Source of the DNA: Clostridiaceae bacterium Marseille-Q4149
Lineage (GTDB): Bacteria > Bacillota > Clostridia > Oscillospirales > Oscillospiraceae
Direction of reading: 5' to 3'
NCBI GenBank assembly: GCA_018228685.1
Contig: CP073691.1
Location: 1,302,001 to 1,366,000, forward strand
Length of the DNA: 64,000 nt
Positions 35,707 through 44,461 of this stretch are shown here, piece by piece; the first letter of the stretch is position 1; each line of letters begins with the position of its first letter. A program made the position numbers and the translations under genes. The notes beneath the pieces are model-generated. The model was not told where the DNA came from. It ran no database searches and was given only the letters and a program-made list of their open reading frames with translations.

Positions 35707-36270
35707 TTACCGATAGATCTCGCCCACGGTGGGGTTGCCGGCGGCCTGCGCCTCATCGGTGTCGATGTGCATGGTGGTGGCGCCGTCCACGTTGACGCGG
35801 ACCACCACGTCGTCGAAGATCAGCTTGCGGCCCTCGCCGCCGCAGGCCACCTTGATGATCTCCTTGTCCTTGACGCCCATCTTCTCGGCGTCCTCCTGGC
35901 GGACATGCAGATGCCGCTTGGCGATGATGACGCCCTGGCTCAGCTCCACCTCGCCCTTGGGCCCGATGAGCTTACATGCGCCGGAGCCCTCCACATGGCC
36001 GCTCTCCCGGACGGGAGCGTCGATGCCCAGGGTGCGGGCGTCGGTGGCGGAGACCTCCACCTGGTCGGCCTTACGGGTGGGCCCCAGAATGGACACGTTG
36101 GCCATCTCCTTCTTGGGCCCCACGATGGTCAGCCGCTCGTTGCAGGCGTACTGGCCGGGATAGGACAGGGGCTTGCGAACGGTCAGCTGATAGCCCTCGC
36201 CGAACAGCTTCTCCACCGTCTCCTGGGTCAGGTGGATATGGCGGGCAGACGTTTCGATCATGAAAGACAT
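35707..36270 (-). CDS. pduL: Phosphate propanoyltransferase (PduL-type phosphotransacylase)
   Basis: 187 residues, start ATG 36270 behind AGGAGGAACC. Zinc-dependent phosphotransacylase unrelated to Pta. Its ligands are in SARHIHLT (8-15) and KRHLHV (about 122-127) and MHIDTDEAQAAG near the end. PduL converts acyl-CoA to acyl phosphate. Here it stands alone, with no microcompartment shell or aldehyde dehydrogenase genes nearby, so it may act as the general acetate/propionate phosphotransacylase (inference). Confidence 0.92.
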   Translation of the reverse strand: MSFMIETSARHIHLTQETVEKLFGEGYQLTVRKPLSYPGQYACNERLTIVGPKKEMANVSILGPTRKADQVEVSATDARTLGIDAPVRESGHVEGSGACKLIGPKGEVELSQGVIIAKRHLHVRQEDAEKMGVKDKEIIKVACGGEGRKLIFDDVVVRVNVDGATTMHIDTDEAQAAGNPTVGEIYR

Positions 36271-36366
36271 TTTTGGTTCCTCCTATGTATGCGTATAGAT
36301 ATCGAATCCGTGCCGCAGCACGATTTCCGCGAAAATGCACCGGCAGTTGTTCCCCCGCCGGTATTT

Positions 36367-36933
36367 TCAGATTATTTTACCACATTCCGGACTCCCATGC
36401 AAGGGAGTTATTCCATTTCCGGCGGCTTCGGCCAACAATTCTTCCTCCGGCGGCACATGGCCCGCCAGGGCGGCGTTTTTCAGCCGCCGGTCGCCGGATA
36501 CCTCCCGCAGCACCCGAAGCCCCCAGGGCACGGTGAACCTCTGGTCCTCCCGCTGCAGCTCCACCTCCATCACCGCCAGCCGCCGCCAGAAGGGGTACAC
36601 GTCGATCTCGAACACCAGTCCGCCCTCCGGCAGGCAATAGCGCATCTTGTGAATGGTCACCCGCGCCGGGTCCCGCTGTGCCAGCAGGGCCTCATATTCC
36701 CGGGCGTCGATCTCCCGCTCCCGCTCCACGCAGGTGCGGTCCGTCAGGCGCTGCTTTTCGGTGTGGAAAAACTGCTCCGTTTCCCCCACCCGGCGGCGGA
36801 CCCGGGCGCTGACGCCGGGCCGGGACAGCAGGTAGGTCTGCCACATCTCCCACCGCACCGGGCACCGGTCCAGCAGGGTCCGGTCCGGCATTTCGATCAG
36901 GAATTTCCGCTCGATCTCCAATGGCTCCGTCAC
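36367..36933 (-). CDS. CYTH domain protein
   Basis: 188 residues. The N-terminal EIERKFLI motif (6-13) is the hallmark of the CYTH superfamily (triphosphate tunnel metalloenzymes), with an alternating Arg/Lys/Glu strand pattern (ARVRRRVGE, KQRLTDRTCVEREREI, KMRYCLPEGGLVFEIDVY, AVMEVELQ). Substrates of bacterial CYTH proteins are triphosphates such as inorganic triphosphate or thiamine triphosphate. GTG start overlaps the rnmV stop by four bases, making it the last gene of comEC-holA-rnmV-CYTH. Confidence 0.88.
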   Translation of the reverse strand: MTEPLEIERKFLIEMPDRTLLDRCPVRWEMWQTYLLSRPGVSARVRRRVGETEQFFHTEKQRLTDRTCVEREREIDAREYEALLAQRDPARVTIHKMRYCLPEGGLVFEIDVYPFWRRLAVMEVELQREDQRFTVPWGLRVLREVSGDRRLKNAALAGHVPPEEELLAEAAGNGITPLHGSPECGKII

Positions 36934-37505
36934 AGCTTCTCAAACTCCTCTCGTGTCAGCAGCAGATTCAGGGCCTCCAGCAGGCCGTTGGCCGTCAGGT
37001 GCTCCGGCAGACCCAGGTCCCGCAGCACCTGCTGCCGCCGGGCGGCGGAGTTCGGCCCCACCAGACCCTTGTCCATCATGTCCGCCTTGGTCAGGTCCCC
37101 GCCGGGGGCCGGGGCGTCCTCCCCCTCCAGGGTGGCGCCGCAGCGCCGCAGGGCCTCCAGCAGCACCTCCGGCCGCATGCCCTCCACTCCTAACTTGCCC
37201 TCCTTGCCGGGATGGCGCTTGCGCCGCTCCTTCCCGGCGATATCCGGGACATAGGCCTGCTTCAGCTGCTGGCGGGGGATGGCCCCCTTCAGGTGGTTCC
37301 GGATCACAAAGCCCGCCCCGTCCGGGTCCGTCAGCAGGATCAACCCCCGCTTTTCCGCCAGCCGCCGCAAAAACGCCAGCTTCTCCCGGTCGTTGAACAC
37401 GGAAAACCCACCGGTCTCCACCACCGTGGCGTCCACCGCCTGCAAAAGGGCGTTGCGGTCATACCGCCCCTCCACCACGATGACCTCTTTTACCCGGGGC
37501 TTCAT
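36930..37505 (-). CDS. rnmV: Ribonuclease M5 (Toprim)
   Basis: 191 residues. An N-terminal Toprim domain: KEVIVVEGRYDRNAL (catalytic Glu of EGRYD) and LTDPDGAGFVIRN (DxD). RNase M5 matures 5S rRNA precursors in Firmicutes with ribosomal protein L18. The HLKGAIPRQQLKQAYVP and GKLGVEGMRPEVLLEAL segments are typical of the family. It overlaps holA and the CYTH gene by four bases each. Confidence 0.92.
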   Translation of the reverse strand: MKPRVKEVIVVEGRYDRNALLQAVDATVVETGGFSVFNDREKLAFLRRLAEKRGLILLTDPDGAGFVIRNHLKGAIPRQQLKQAYVPDIAGKERRKRHPGKEGKLGVEGMRPEVLLEALRRCGATLEGEDAPAPGGDLTKADMMDKGLVGPNSAARRQQVLRDLGLPEHLTANGLLEALNLLLTREEFEKL

Positions 37506-38557
37506 CTGCGCCCCGCCAATTCCATCAGAAACAGCTTCAATTCGTCCTCCTTCTGCTTATCCGGCATACTCATGCTCTTCATCCGCCGGTCCAGCTGCTG
37601 GCACCGCAGCACCGCCGTCCGGCACCAGTCGTGGTCCACCTTTCTGGCCGCCTGCATCAGCAGCTTGGCCGGGTAATCGCTGCTCATGTTCCACAGCTGC
37701 TTCAGCCAGAGCCGGTCCTTGCCGCCGTCCAGGGCCATTCGGGCGGTATACAGCCGCCGCAGCTCCTTGCCCACCGCCGCCAGGATCACAATGGGCTCCG
37801 TCTGCATCCGCAGCAGCTCCCCCAGTACCCGGGCCGCGTCGTCGTATTTTCCGGCGGTGATGCTGTTGGTCATGTCGAACACCTGGGCGTCCAGAATGGG
37901 GTCCGCCACGGCGTTGATGTCCGCCACGGTGATGCGCTCCCCCTTGGCATAGGCAGCGATCTTCCCGATCTCCGGCACCAGGTCCGTCATCAGCGTGCCG
38001 CAGGTGAACAGCAGATGGTCCGCCGTGGCCGTGTCGATGTCGTGGCCCTCCGCCGCGAACCGCCGCTTCATCCACCGCAGCAGCTGGTCCCGCTCCTGCT
38101 GGCAGAACTCCACCTCCTGCGCGTGGTCCCCGATGGCGGCGCACAGCTTCTTCATTTTGCCGTCCCGTTTATAGGGCAGCACGTCGTATACAAACACCAA
38201 CGTGCCGTATTCCGGGAAATCCCCCAGCAGATTGATCAGCAGCCCCCGCTGCCCCTCGTCCAGCCGGAACAGGTCCATATCCGTCACCACCGTCAGGGTG
38301 TGCTGGGCCATCATGGGCATGGCCTCCACCACCTCCGTCAGGTCCTGGACGGTCAGTCCCTTTCCGGAAAGCCGGTGATAGTTGAACTCCTCAAAGCCCT
38401 CCGGCACCAGCAGGGCCTTCAGCTCCTCCAGATACCGGTCCCGCAGATACGTCTCCTCTCCGTAGAAGATGTACACGTTCTCCGGGCTGCCGCTTTTGAT
38501 ATCCGCCCGCAGCTTTTCCAGGGCTGCGCCGCTTTTTTTCGTAGCCTTTGCCGCCAT
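37502..38557 (-). CDS. holA: DNA polymerase III delta subunit
   Basis: 351 residues. The clamp-loader delta subunit opens the beta clamp. An N-terminal AAA-like domain without a functional P-loop (VYIFYGEETYLRDRYLEEL, MDLFRLDEG) is followed by the domain II-III helices (TDLVPEIGKIAAYAKG, ITVADINAV, VFDMTNSITAGK, AEPIVILAA-like segment LRMQTEPIVIL). The stop overlaps rnmV. It lies between comEC and rnmV, a frequent order in Clostridia. Confidence 0.9.
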   Translation of the reverse strand: MAAKATKKSGAALEKLRADIKSGSPENVYIFYGEETYLRDRYLEELKALLVPEGFEEFNYHRLSGKGLTVQDLTEVVEAMPMMAQHTLTVVTDMDLFRLDEGQRGLLINLLGDFPEYGTLVFVYDVLPYKRDGKMKKLCAAIGDHAQEVEFCQQERDQLLRWMKRRFAAEGHDIDTATADHLLFTCGTLMTDLVPEIGKIAAYAKGERITVADINAVADPILDAQVFDMTNSITAGKYDDAARVLGELLRMQTEPIVILAAVGKELRRLYTARMALDGGKDRLWLKQLWNMSSDYPAKLLMQAARKVDHDWCRTAVLRCQQLDRRMKSMSMPDKQKEDELKLFLMELAGRR

Positions 38558-40837
38558 TTACGTTCCTCCGTTCACTGTGACCAGGACGTTCCCCTGCCGG
38601 TCGGTGCGATACACGGTGGCCCCGTTCCGGGACAGCCGGTCCATAGCCTCCTGGGTGGGGTGGCCGTAGCTGTTGTCTCCCACGCTGATGATGGCCGTTT
38701 CCGGTCGCACCTGCTGCAAAAATGCGTCGGTGCTGCTGTACCGGGAGCCGTGGTGCCCCACCACCAGCACCTCGATATCCGGCAGGTCGAACCGCTCCAC
38801 CAGCTTCTTTTCCGTGTTTCCGGCCATGTCGCCGGTGATCAGGGCGTCGAAATCCCCCGCCGAGCACAGGAAGGTCAGCCCCTGCTCGTTCAGGTCCCCG
38901 GCTCCCACCGGCGGATAGATGGTCAGCATGGCCTGGTCCATGGGGAACTGATAGGTGTCCGTCACCATGGTCACGGGGATGTCCAGCTCCCGGGCCAGGG
39001 CCAGCAGCCGGTCCCGGACGCCGTATTCATCCTGGATCTCCGGCAGCAGCAGACGCTCCACTGGCATCCGGGCCAGCAACTCCTCCAGTCCGTTGGTGTG
39101 GTCCGCATGATAGTGGGTCACCGCCACCGCCGACAGGCGGTGGATGCCCATGCTCTCCAGCTGGTCTGCCGCCCGGGCCCCGGCGCTGATATAGCTGTTG
39201 CTGGATCCGCAGTCCACCAGCACCGCCTTCTCCCGGGTATACAGGGCCACGCTTTCCCCCTGGCCCACGTCCAGGGCCATCACGGACAGGTCCCCATATT
39301 GGTGCAGTCCGGTGTTCAGGCCCACCGCCAGCGCCAGCGTCGCCGCCGCCAGGACTCCGGCCACGGCGTACTTCCGCCGCCGGTCCCGGGTCAGCAGGCA
39401 CCCGCCGAACATGGCGTATACATACAGCAGCCAGTATTTCAGAAAGCCGTTGGAAAAATACACCGCATGCCCCGGAGCCGAGGCCAGCACCCCGGCGACC
39501 CACAGCACATACCGCACCAGGCCGAAGCATACCCAGCCCAGCACCCGGGCCGCCGGCAGCCATACAAAGCCCACCAGCACCGTCACAAAGCCCGCCATGA
39601 AGTTCCATCCCGCCGCCGGAACGGCCAACAGGTTGCTGATGGGGGCGGTAAGGGTCAGGATGTTGAAGTAGATGGCCGTCAGCGGAATGGTGAAAACCAG
39701 AGCCGAGACGGACGCCGACACGTTGGCGCCCAGGAAGTTCACCGCCCATCGGACGGCCCGGCTTGTCCCGGTGTAGAACCGGGACAGATTCCGGTACAGC
39801 TTCGGCGACAGCCACACCAGTCCCAGGGTGGCCGCAAAACTCAGCTGCAAGCTGATGCTTCCGGCGGCAAAGGGGTTGGCCAGCAAAATCACCAGCAGCG
39901 CCGCTCCCAGGCTGGTAAGGCCGTCGCTGTCCCGCTTGAACAGGGGCGCCGCCAGCACGAAGGCCTGCATGATGCACGCCCGCACCACCGACGGCGACAG
40001 GCCCACCACCAGCATATAAAACGCCAGCACTGCCATGGATACCCCGGCGGACAGCCGCCGCCTGCTGCCCAGCAGCAGGCCCAGCAGGCTCACCAGAAAC
40101 GCGCAGTGCAGGCCGGACACGGCGAACAGGTGGGAAAGTCCTGCCTGGGACATGGCCGTCTCGTCCGCCACGGACAGGCCGCCCCGGTCTCCGGTCAGCT
40201 CCGCCGTGACGAAGGCGGCGGTGGTCTCATCGTCCCAGATGGCGGCGATCTTTTCCCGCAGGGCCCGGGCCGTCCGCTGGGGCAGCCAGCGCAGGCTCCC
40301 GGCGCTGCCCGCCTCCTCCGTCACGTCCCCCTGGACATACAGCAGGGCGAACACGCCCCGGGAGGTGAAGGTGGTCACGTCGTTTTCGTGAATGCGCCCG
40401 GCATCCTGCCAGCGGGCGTAGCCGGTGATCCGCTGTCCCGGCTCCAATTGGGCCAGCTCCTGGCCGCCGTAGCAGACCGCCTTGACGCCCCGGAGCCCCT
40501 CCGGATACACCGTCACCCGGCCGCCCTGCTCCGTCAGCTGGCCGAAGTCCGCCGCGACGGCGGAAAATTCCGCCTCCCGGCCGCAGCGCTCCAGCACCGG
40601 CTGCTGCACCAGGGCCTGATACCCGCCGAAATACAGCAGTCCCCCGCAGAGGGAGAACAGAATCACCGCCGCCCGCAGCCGCAGCTTGTCCGGCAGACGG
40701 CGGCGCAGCAGCACCGCCGCCAGGCCCATTGCTCCGCAGACGATTGCCGCCCACCAGGTCCACCCGGACCAGGGCAGCAGCACCGCCGCGAAAACGGCGG
40801 CGGCAAAGGACAGCGATATGGCGGCCAGCGTCCGCAT
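38558..40837 (-). CDS. comEC: ComEC/Rec2 family DNA uptake channel
   Basis: 759 residues from ATG 40837, which has GAGGAGGGA upstream (the longer frame has none). Predicted: a short hydrophobic N-terminus and an OB-like region (about 60-180), a competence domain of about nine hydrophobic helices with LFAVSGLHCAFLVSLLGLLLG and VVRACIMQAF, and a C-terminal metallo-beta-lactamase-like domain with THYHADHTNGLEEL (HxHxDH) and a VVGHHGSRYSST site. ComEC transports single-stranded DNA in natural transformation. The gene leads the comEC-holA-rnmV-CYTH operon. Confidence 0.93.
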   Translation of the reverse strand: MRTLAAISLSFAAAVFAAVLLPWSGWTWWAAIVCGAMGLAAVLLRRRLPDKLRLRAAVILFSLCGGLLYFGGYQALVQQPVLERCGREAEFSAVAADFGQLTEQGGRVTVYPEGLRGVKAVCYGGQELAQLEPGQRITGYARWQDAGRIHENDVTTFTSRGVFALLYVQGDVTEEAGSAGSLRWLPQRTARALREKIAAIWDDETTAAFVTAELTGDRGGLSVADETAMSQAGLSHLFAVSGLHCAFLVSLLGLLLGSRRRLSAGVSMAVLAFYMLVVGLSPSVVRACIMQAFVLAAPLFKRDSDGLTSLGAALLVILLANPFAAGSISLQLSFAATLGLVWLSPKLYRNLSRFYTGTSRAVRWAVNFLGANVSASVSALVFTIPLTAIYFNILTLTAPISNLLAVPAAGWNFMAGFVTVLVGFVWLPAARVLGWVCFGLVRYVLWVAGVLASAPGHAVYFSNGFLKYWLLYVYAMFGGCLLTRDRRRKYAVAGVLAAATLALAVGLNTGLHQYGDLSVMALDVGQGESVALYTREKAVLVDCGSSNSYISAGARAADQLESMGIHRLSAVAVTHYHADHTNGLEELLARMPVERLLLPEIQDEYGVRDRLLALARELDIPVTMVTDTYQFPMDQAMLTIYPPVGAGDLNEQGLTFLCSAGDFDALITGDMAGNTEKKLVERFDLPDIEVLVVGHHGSRYSSTDAFLQQVRPETAIISVGDNSYGHPTQEAMDRLSRNGATVYRTDRQGNVLVTVNGGT

Positions 40838-40871
40838 GACGATTCCCTCCTCTGCAAAAATTTCTATCCGC

Positions 40872-40900
40872 ATTATACCAGATTCCCTGTTCCGGAACAA
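40872..40900 (-). promoter_or_regulatory. Promoter of comEC operon
   Basis: On the minus strand TTGTTC, a 17-base spacer and TATAAT with a TGG extended -10. The -35 overlaps a perfect 12-base palindrome TGTTCCGGAACA (40889-40900), a possible regulator site. Confidence 0.7.
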
Positions 40901-41002
40901 CCCCGCCGCCGCGCTTTGCGATTTTTTCCCGGACTTGTGCATGATTCCACCGGTTCCGGCCAAACTATCCCTGTACCGCAGGTACAGAAGGAGGTGTCCG
41001 TC

Positions 41003-41155
41003 ATGGACAAGTACCAGAACCAGAATCAGAACCAGAACAACAACCAGAATCAGAATCAGAATCAGAACACCCGTCAGAACCGCAATTCCAAGCAGAATCA
41101 GAACCAGAACCAGAATCAGAACCAGAACAGCAATCAGAACCAGAACCAGCGCTGA
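41003..41155 (+). CDS. Asn/Gln-repeat peptide (50 residues)
   Basis: ATG 41003 follows a near-perfect AGAAGGAGGTG site at the right distance. The peptide is MDKYQ followed almost wholly by Gln-Asn dipeptide repeats, with two short Thr/Arg/Asn-Ser/Lys breaks and an Arg end. It has no membrane segment or motif. Such Q/N-rich short proteins occur in sporulating Firmicutes with no established function; prion-like assembly or a coat role is speculative. It lies between comEC (divergent) and a terminator shared with rpsA. Confidence 0.7.
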   Translation: MDKYQNQNQNQNNNQNQNQNQNTRQNRNSKQNQNQNQNQNQNSNQNQNQR

Positions 41156-41172
41156 CCCCCGCGACGTACAAA

Positions 41173-41205
41173 AAACGGCCCCCGGTACGACACCGGGGGC
41201 CGTTT
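41173..41205. terminator. Terminator of ispH-rpsA operon and N/Q peptide gene
   Basis: A perfect 14-bp stem (41173-41186 with 41192-41205) around ACGAC. On the minus strand it is followed by a run of T (ccgttttttgt), so it mainly ends the long operon; on the plus strand it follows the peptide gene by 17 bases. Confidence 0.9.
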
Positions 41206-41245
41206 GTCAGCGATTCAGTTCCGACACAGGCCGGTTCGGGGAAGA

Positions 41246-43189
41246 TTACTCCTCGTCCTCGGCGGGCTCGTCGTTCAGCAGAGCGCGGATGGACAGGGAG
41301 ATCTTCTGCTTCTCCTCGTCCACGGCGGTGATCTTGGCGTCCACCATCTGGCCCTCGGACAGAACGTCACCGGGCTTCTCGATGCGGCGGTCCGCGATCT
41401 GGGAGATGTGGATCAGACCATCCACGCCGGGCACGACCTCGGCAAAGGCGCCGAAGGTCATCAGCTTCACGATGCGGACGTTGGCCACGTCGCCCACCTT
41501 ATAGGTGTTCATGAAGGTGTCCCAGGGGTTGCAGGAGTGATCCTTGACGCCCAGGGAGATCTTGTGCTTCTCGGGATCGAAGGAGATGACGTACACATCC
41601 AGGGTGTCGCCCACGGAAACCACCTCAGCGGGGTTCTTGATGCGGGACCAGGACAGCTCGGAGATATGTACCATACCGTCCACGCCGCCGATGTCCACAA
41701 ACACGCCGTAGCTGGTCATGGACTTCACGGTGCCGGTGTAGTGCTTGCCGACCTCGATGCTCTCCCAGATGGCAGCCTGGGCGGCCTGACGGGCCTCGTA
41801 CTGCACGGCACGGATGGAACCCACCACCCGGCGGCGGGCACGGTTGACCTCGGTGATCCGCAGGGACACGGTCTGGCCGATCATCTCGGACAGATCGGCG
41901 CCGCGGGGCTGGCCGCTCTGGGAAGCGGGCACGAACACGCGCACGCCCTTGACGTTGACGACGATGCCGCCCTTGTTCTCCTCGGTGACCTTGCCCTCCA
42001 GGGTGGTCTTGTTCTCGCGGGCCTCCTCGATGTCCTCCCAGACCTTCACGGCGTCCAGGCGCTTCTTGGACAGCATGGCATAGCCCTCCACGTCGTTGAC
42101 GCGGATGATGTAGGTCTCGATCTCGTCGCCGACCTTCACCACGTCCTCGGGCTTCACGTTGGGATCAGCGGACAGCTCGTCCACGGCAATGTAGCCGGCC
42201 TGCTTGCAGCCCAGGTCCACCTGAACCTCGGTGGGACCAACAGCCGTCACGATACCGGTTACCTTCTCTCCTGTATTTAAAGTCTTGAAAGATTTGTCCA
42301 GCAGCTCCTCGAAGCTCTCTTCCTTGATTTCGTTGTTCTTGATTTCTTCGCTCATCGTTGTATATACCTCCTTAATGATGCCCGCCGGTGTGGACGCGCC
42401 GGCCGTAAGTCCCGCCAATGAACATCCAATAAAAAGGTCCGGTGTAAGCTCCTCCGCCCCCTCGATCTGGTACACTCTGGGGCACAGCTCACGGCAAATC
42501 TCTGTCAAATGTTTGGTGTTGGCACTTTTACGATCTCCGACCACGACCATGACGTCCACCCGGGAGGCGATCTCCGCCGCCTCGGACTGACGTCTATGCG
42601 TAGCATCACATATTGTATCAAATAATTCCGCGTTTGTACACAGTTTTTTTAGAATTTTTTTTGAACTTTCCCAGATGCTCCGGACGCAGGTGGTCTGGGC
42701 CACCGCCGTCAGGGGCAGGTCCCGGCGGGCCGGGTCCTCCAGCAGCCACCGCTCCAGCTCCTCCGGCCCCGGAAACACCAGGGTCCCGTCCCACCAGCTG
42801 GCCGCGCCCATGACCTCCGGGTGATGGGGCTCGCCGATGACCAGGGGCATGCGCCCGGCCTGACCGGCCCGGGACACGATATGCTGGATGTGCAGAACGT
42901 TGGGACAGGTGGCGTTGACGCACCGGGCCCCCATGGCCTCCAGCCGCTCCAGCACCTGCCGGGTCTCCCCGTGGGAGCGGATGATCACCGTGTCTCCGGG
43001 GTGGACCTCATCCGTGGAATCCACCTGGCGGGCTCCCAGCTGCTCCAGCCGGGCCACTACATTGGCGTTGTGGATGAGGCTGCCCAGCATGACGCAGCCG
43101 CCGGTCTCCCGGGCGGTCTTCTCCGCCAGCTCCACGGCCCGGCGGACGCCGTAGCAGAAACCGGCGCTTTTCGCCTGGATCACCGGCAT
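41246..43189 (-). CDS. ispH-rpsA: IspH / ribosomal protein S1 fusion
   Basis: 647 residues from ATG 43189 behind GGGAGGG; a longer upstream frame is an unrelated overlap. The N-terminal 280 residues are IspH (HMBPP reductase, last MEP step) with 4Fe-4S cysteines in GFCYGV (Cys12), NATCPN and TICDATHRRQ. The C-terminal half holds four S1 RNA-binding domains (starts near residues 310, 395, 480 and 565, for example GKHYTGTVKSMTSYGVFVDIG) and an acidic tail. This bifunctional fusion is known in Clostridia. Last gene of a long operon; overlaps plsC. Confidence 0.95.
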   Translation of the reverse strand: MPVIQAKSAGFCYGVRRAVELAEKTARETGGCVMLGSLIHNANVVARLEQLGARQVDSTDEVHPGDTVIIRSHGETRQVLERLEAMGARCVNATCPNVLHIQHIVSRAGQAGRMPLVIGEPHHPEVMGAASWWDGTLVFPGPEELERWLLEDPARRDLPLTAVAQTTCVRSIWESSKKILKKLCTNAELFDTICDATHRRQSEAAEIASRVDVMVVVGDRKSANTKHLTEICRELCPRVYQIEGAEELTPDLFIGCSLAGLTAGASTPAGIIKEVYTTMSEEIKNNEIKEESFEELLDKSFKTLNTGEKVTGIVTAVGPTEVQVDLGCKQAGYIAVDELSADPNVKPEDVVKVGDEIETYIIRVNDVEGYAMLSKKRLDAVKVWEDIEEARENKTTLEGKVTEENKGGIVVNVKGVRVFVPASQSGQPRGADLSEMIGQTVSLRITEVNRARRRVVGSIRAVQYEARQAAQAAIWESIEVGKHYTGTVKSMTSYGVFVDIGGVDGMVHISELSWSRIKNPAEVVSVGDTLDVYVISFDPEKHKISLGVKDHSCNPWDTFMNTYKVGDVANVRIVKLMTFGAFAEVVPGVDGLIHISQIADRRIEKPGDVLSEGQMVDAKITAVDEEKQKISLSIRALLNDEPAEDEE

Positions 43190-43782
43190 ACGATCCCTCC
43201 CAATGCATAGGCCCGCCGCATGATCTCGTCGGCGTTGGCCTGGTATTCCTCCGCCGTGCCCTTGCGCCCGGTGTACACCGGGGTATAGGGCCGGCCGATG
43301 ATGATCCGCACCCGATGGAACAGGCGCTTTTTCGTGTCGATGAACATGGGCACCATGTCCACCCCGGAGCGAATGGCCATCATGGCCGCGCCGCCCTTGA
43401 CCTCCGCCTGTCCCGGGTCCTTCACCCGGGTGCCCTCCGGGAAAATCAGCAGGTTCCAGCCCTGCTTCAGGCTCTGGATGGCGGTTTTCACCGCCTGGAT
43501 GTCCGAGTTGCCCCGATCCACGGCAAACACGCCGATGGCCTTGAGAATGCTGCCCAGGATGGGAATCCGCAGCAGCTGCTTTTTGGCCATGATCCGCAGG
43601 GGATAACCCGTCCATATGGCTGCCACGAACAGGACCGGGTCCCAGGCGCTGCTGTGGTTGGCGCAGAGCATCACCGGCCGGTCCTCCGGCAGATTTTCCG
43701 TCCCCTCCAGGGAAATGGGGAACAGGAACCGCACCAGCGGCCCCAGGATTTTCTGAATCCGGACAAAATGCGGATTTTTCAC
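43180..43782 (-). CDS. plsC: 1-acyl-glycerol-3-phosphate acyltransferase
   Basis: 200 residues. The acyltransferase motif NHSSAWDP has the His-x4-Asp pair (His43, Asp48), and FPEGTR (114-119) binds glycerol phosphate. An N-terminal hydrophobic stretch may anchor it to the membrane. Makes phosphatidic acid from lysophosphatidate. Its stop lies ten bases inside the ispH start region, and its start overlaps cmk by four bases. Confidence 0.92.
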   Translation of the reverse strand: MKNPHFVRIQKILGPLVRFLFPISLEGTENLPEDRPVMLCANHSSAWDPVLFVAAIWTGYPLRIMAKKQLLRIPILGSILKAIGVFAVDRGNSDIQAVKTAIQSLKQGWNLLIFPEGTRVKDPGQAEVKGGAAMMAIRSGVDMVPMFIDTKKRLFHRVRIIIGRPYTPVYTGRKGTAEEYQANADEIMRRAYALGGIVCR

Positions 43783-44459
43783 AGCTTTGCCCGCCTCCTT
43801 ATGGTCTCCAGCAGCAGGCGCAGACTCTCCTCAAAGGTCAGGGCGCCGGTGTCCAGCTCCACGGCGTCCTCCGCCCGGCGCAGCGGGGCGATGGCCCGGT
43901 GGGTATCGGCATAGTCCCGGTCCACGATCTCACGGAGCACCTGGTCATAGGGCTGGGAGGTGCCGCGCTGCTCCAGCTCCCGGAAGCGGCGCATGGCCCG
44001 CACCTCCGGCGCGGCGGTGAGGAAAATCTTCACCGTGGCATCCGGCAGCACCACCGTGCCGATGTCACGGCCGTCCATGATGACGCTGTGACGCCGGGCC
44101 TGCTCCCGCTGCAGTTCCAGCAGGAAGTCCCGCACCGCCGGAATGGCGGAGACGGTGGAGGCGTACCGGGACATCTCCGGCAGGCGGATCTGATCCGTCA
44201 CGTCCTCCCCGGCCAGCATCATCCGTTGCAGGCCCGCCTGGTCATAGCGCATTTCCAGCTGCATATCCGGCAGTACCGCCGCCACGGCTCCGGCGTCCGA
44301 CGGGTTGATCCCGCGGCGGTACACCCCGTATCCGATGGTGCGGTAAATGGCCCCGGTGTCCACATAACAGATGCCCAGCGCCGCTGCCGCCGCCTTGGCC
44401 AGGGTGCTCTTTCCGGCCCCGGAGGGGCCGTCTATAGCTACGGAATATTTTTCGGCCAT
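43779..44459 (-). CDS. cmk: Cytidylate kinase
   Basis: 226 residues from ATG 44459, which has GGAAGGAG at seven bases; an ATG two codons earlier (44465) overlaps the upstream stop but is too close to that site. P-loop GPSGAGKST (11-19), VDTGAIYRTI, the DGRDIGTVVLPDA segment and a C-terminal REIVDRDYADTHR-like region fit CMP/dCMP kinase. Adjacent plsC and ispH-rpsA follow in the widely conserved cmk-plsC-ispH order. Confidence 0.94.
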   Translation of the reverse strand: MAEKYSVAIDGPSGAGKSTLAKAAAAALGICYVDTGAIYRTIGYGVYRRGINPSDAGAVAAVLPDMQLEMRYDQAGLQRMMLAGEDVTDQIRLPEMSRYASTVSAIPAVRDFLLELQREQARRHSVIMDGRDIGTVVLPDATVKIFLTAAPEVRAMRRFRELEQRGTSQPYDQVLREIVDRDYADTHRAIAPLRRAEDAVELDTGALTFEESLRLLLETIRRRAKL

Positions 44460-44461
44460 GC

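Noticed and set aside
37631..41002. Very long plus-strand open frame antisense to holA, rnmV and comEC
   Set aside because: It is opposite well-recognised conserved genes, has a His/Gln/Arg-rich composition typical of an antisense frame in GC-rich DNA, and has no ribosome-binding site. Only its last 50 codons (from 41003) are kept, because they have their own strong site.
41246..43615. N-terminal extension of ispH-rpsA to about 789 residues
   Set aside because: The first 140 codons overlap plsC and do not resemble IspH. The ATG at 43189 has a good ribosome-binding site and begins the known family sequence.
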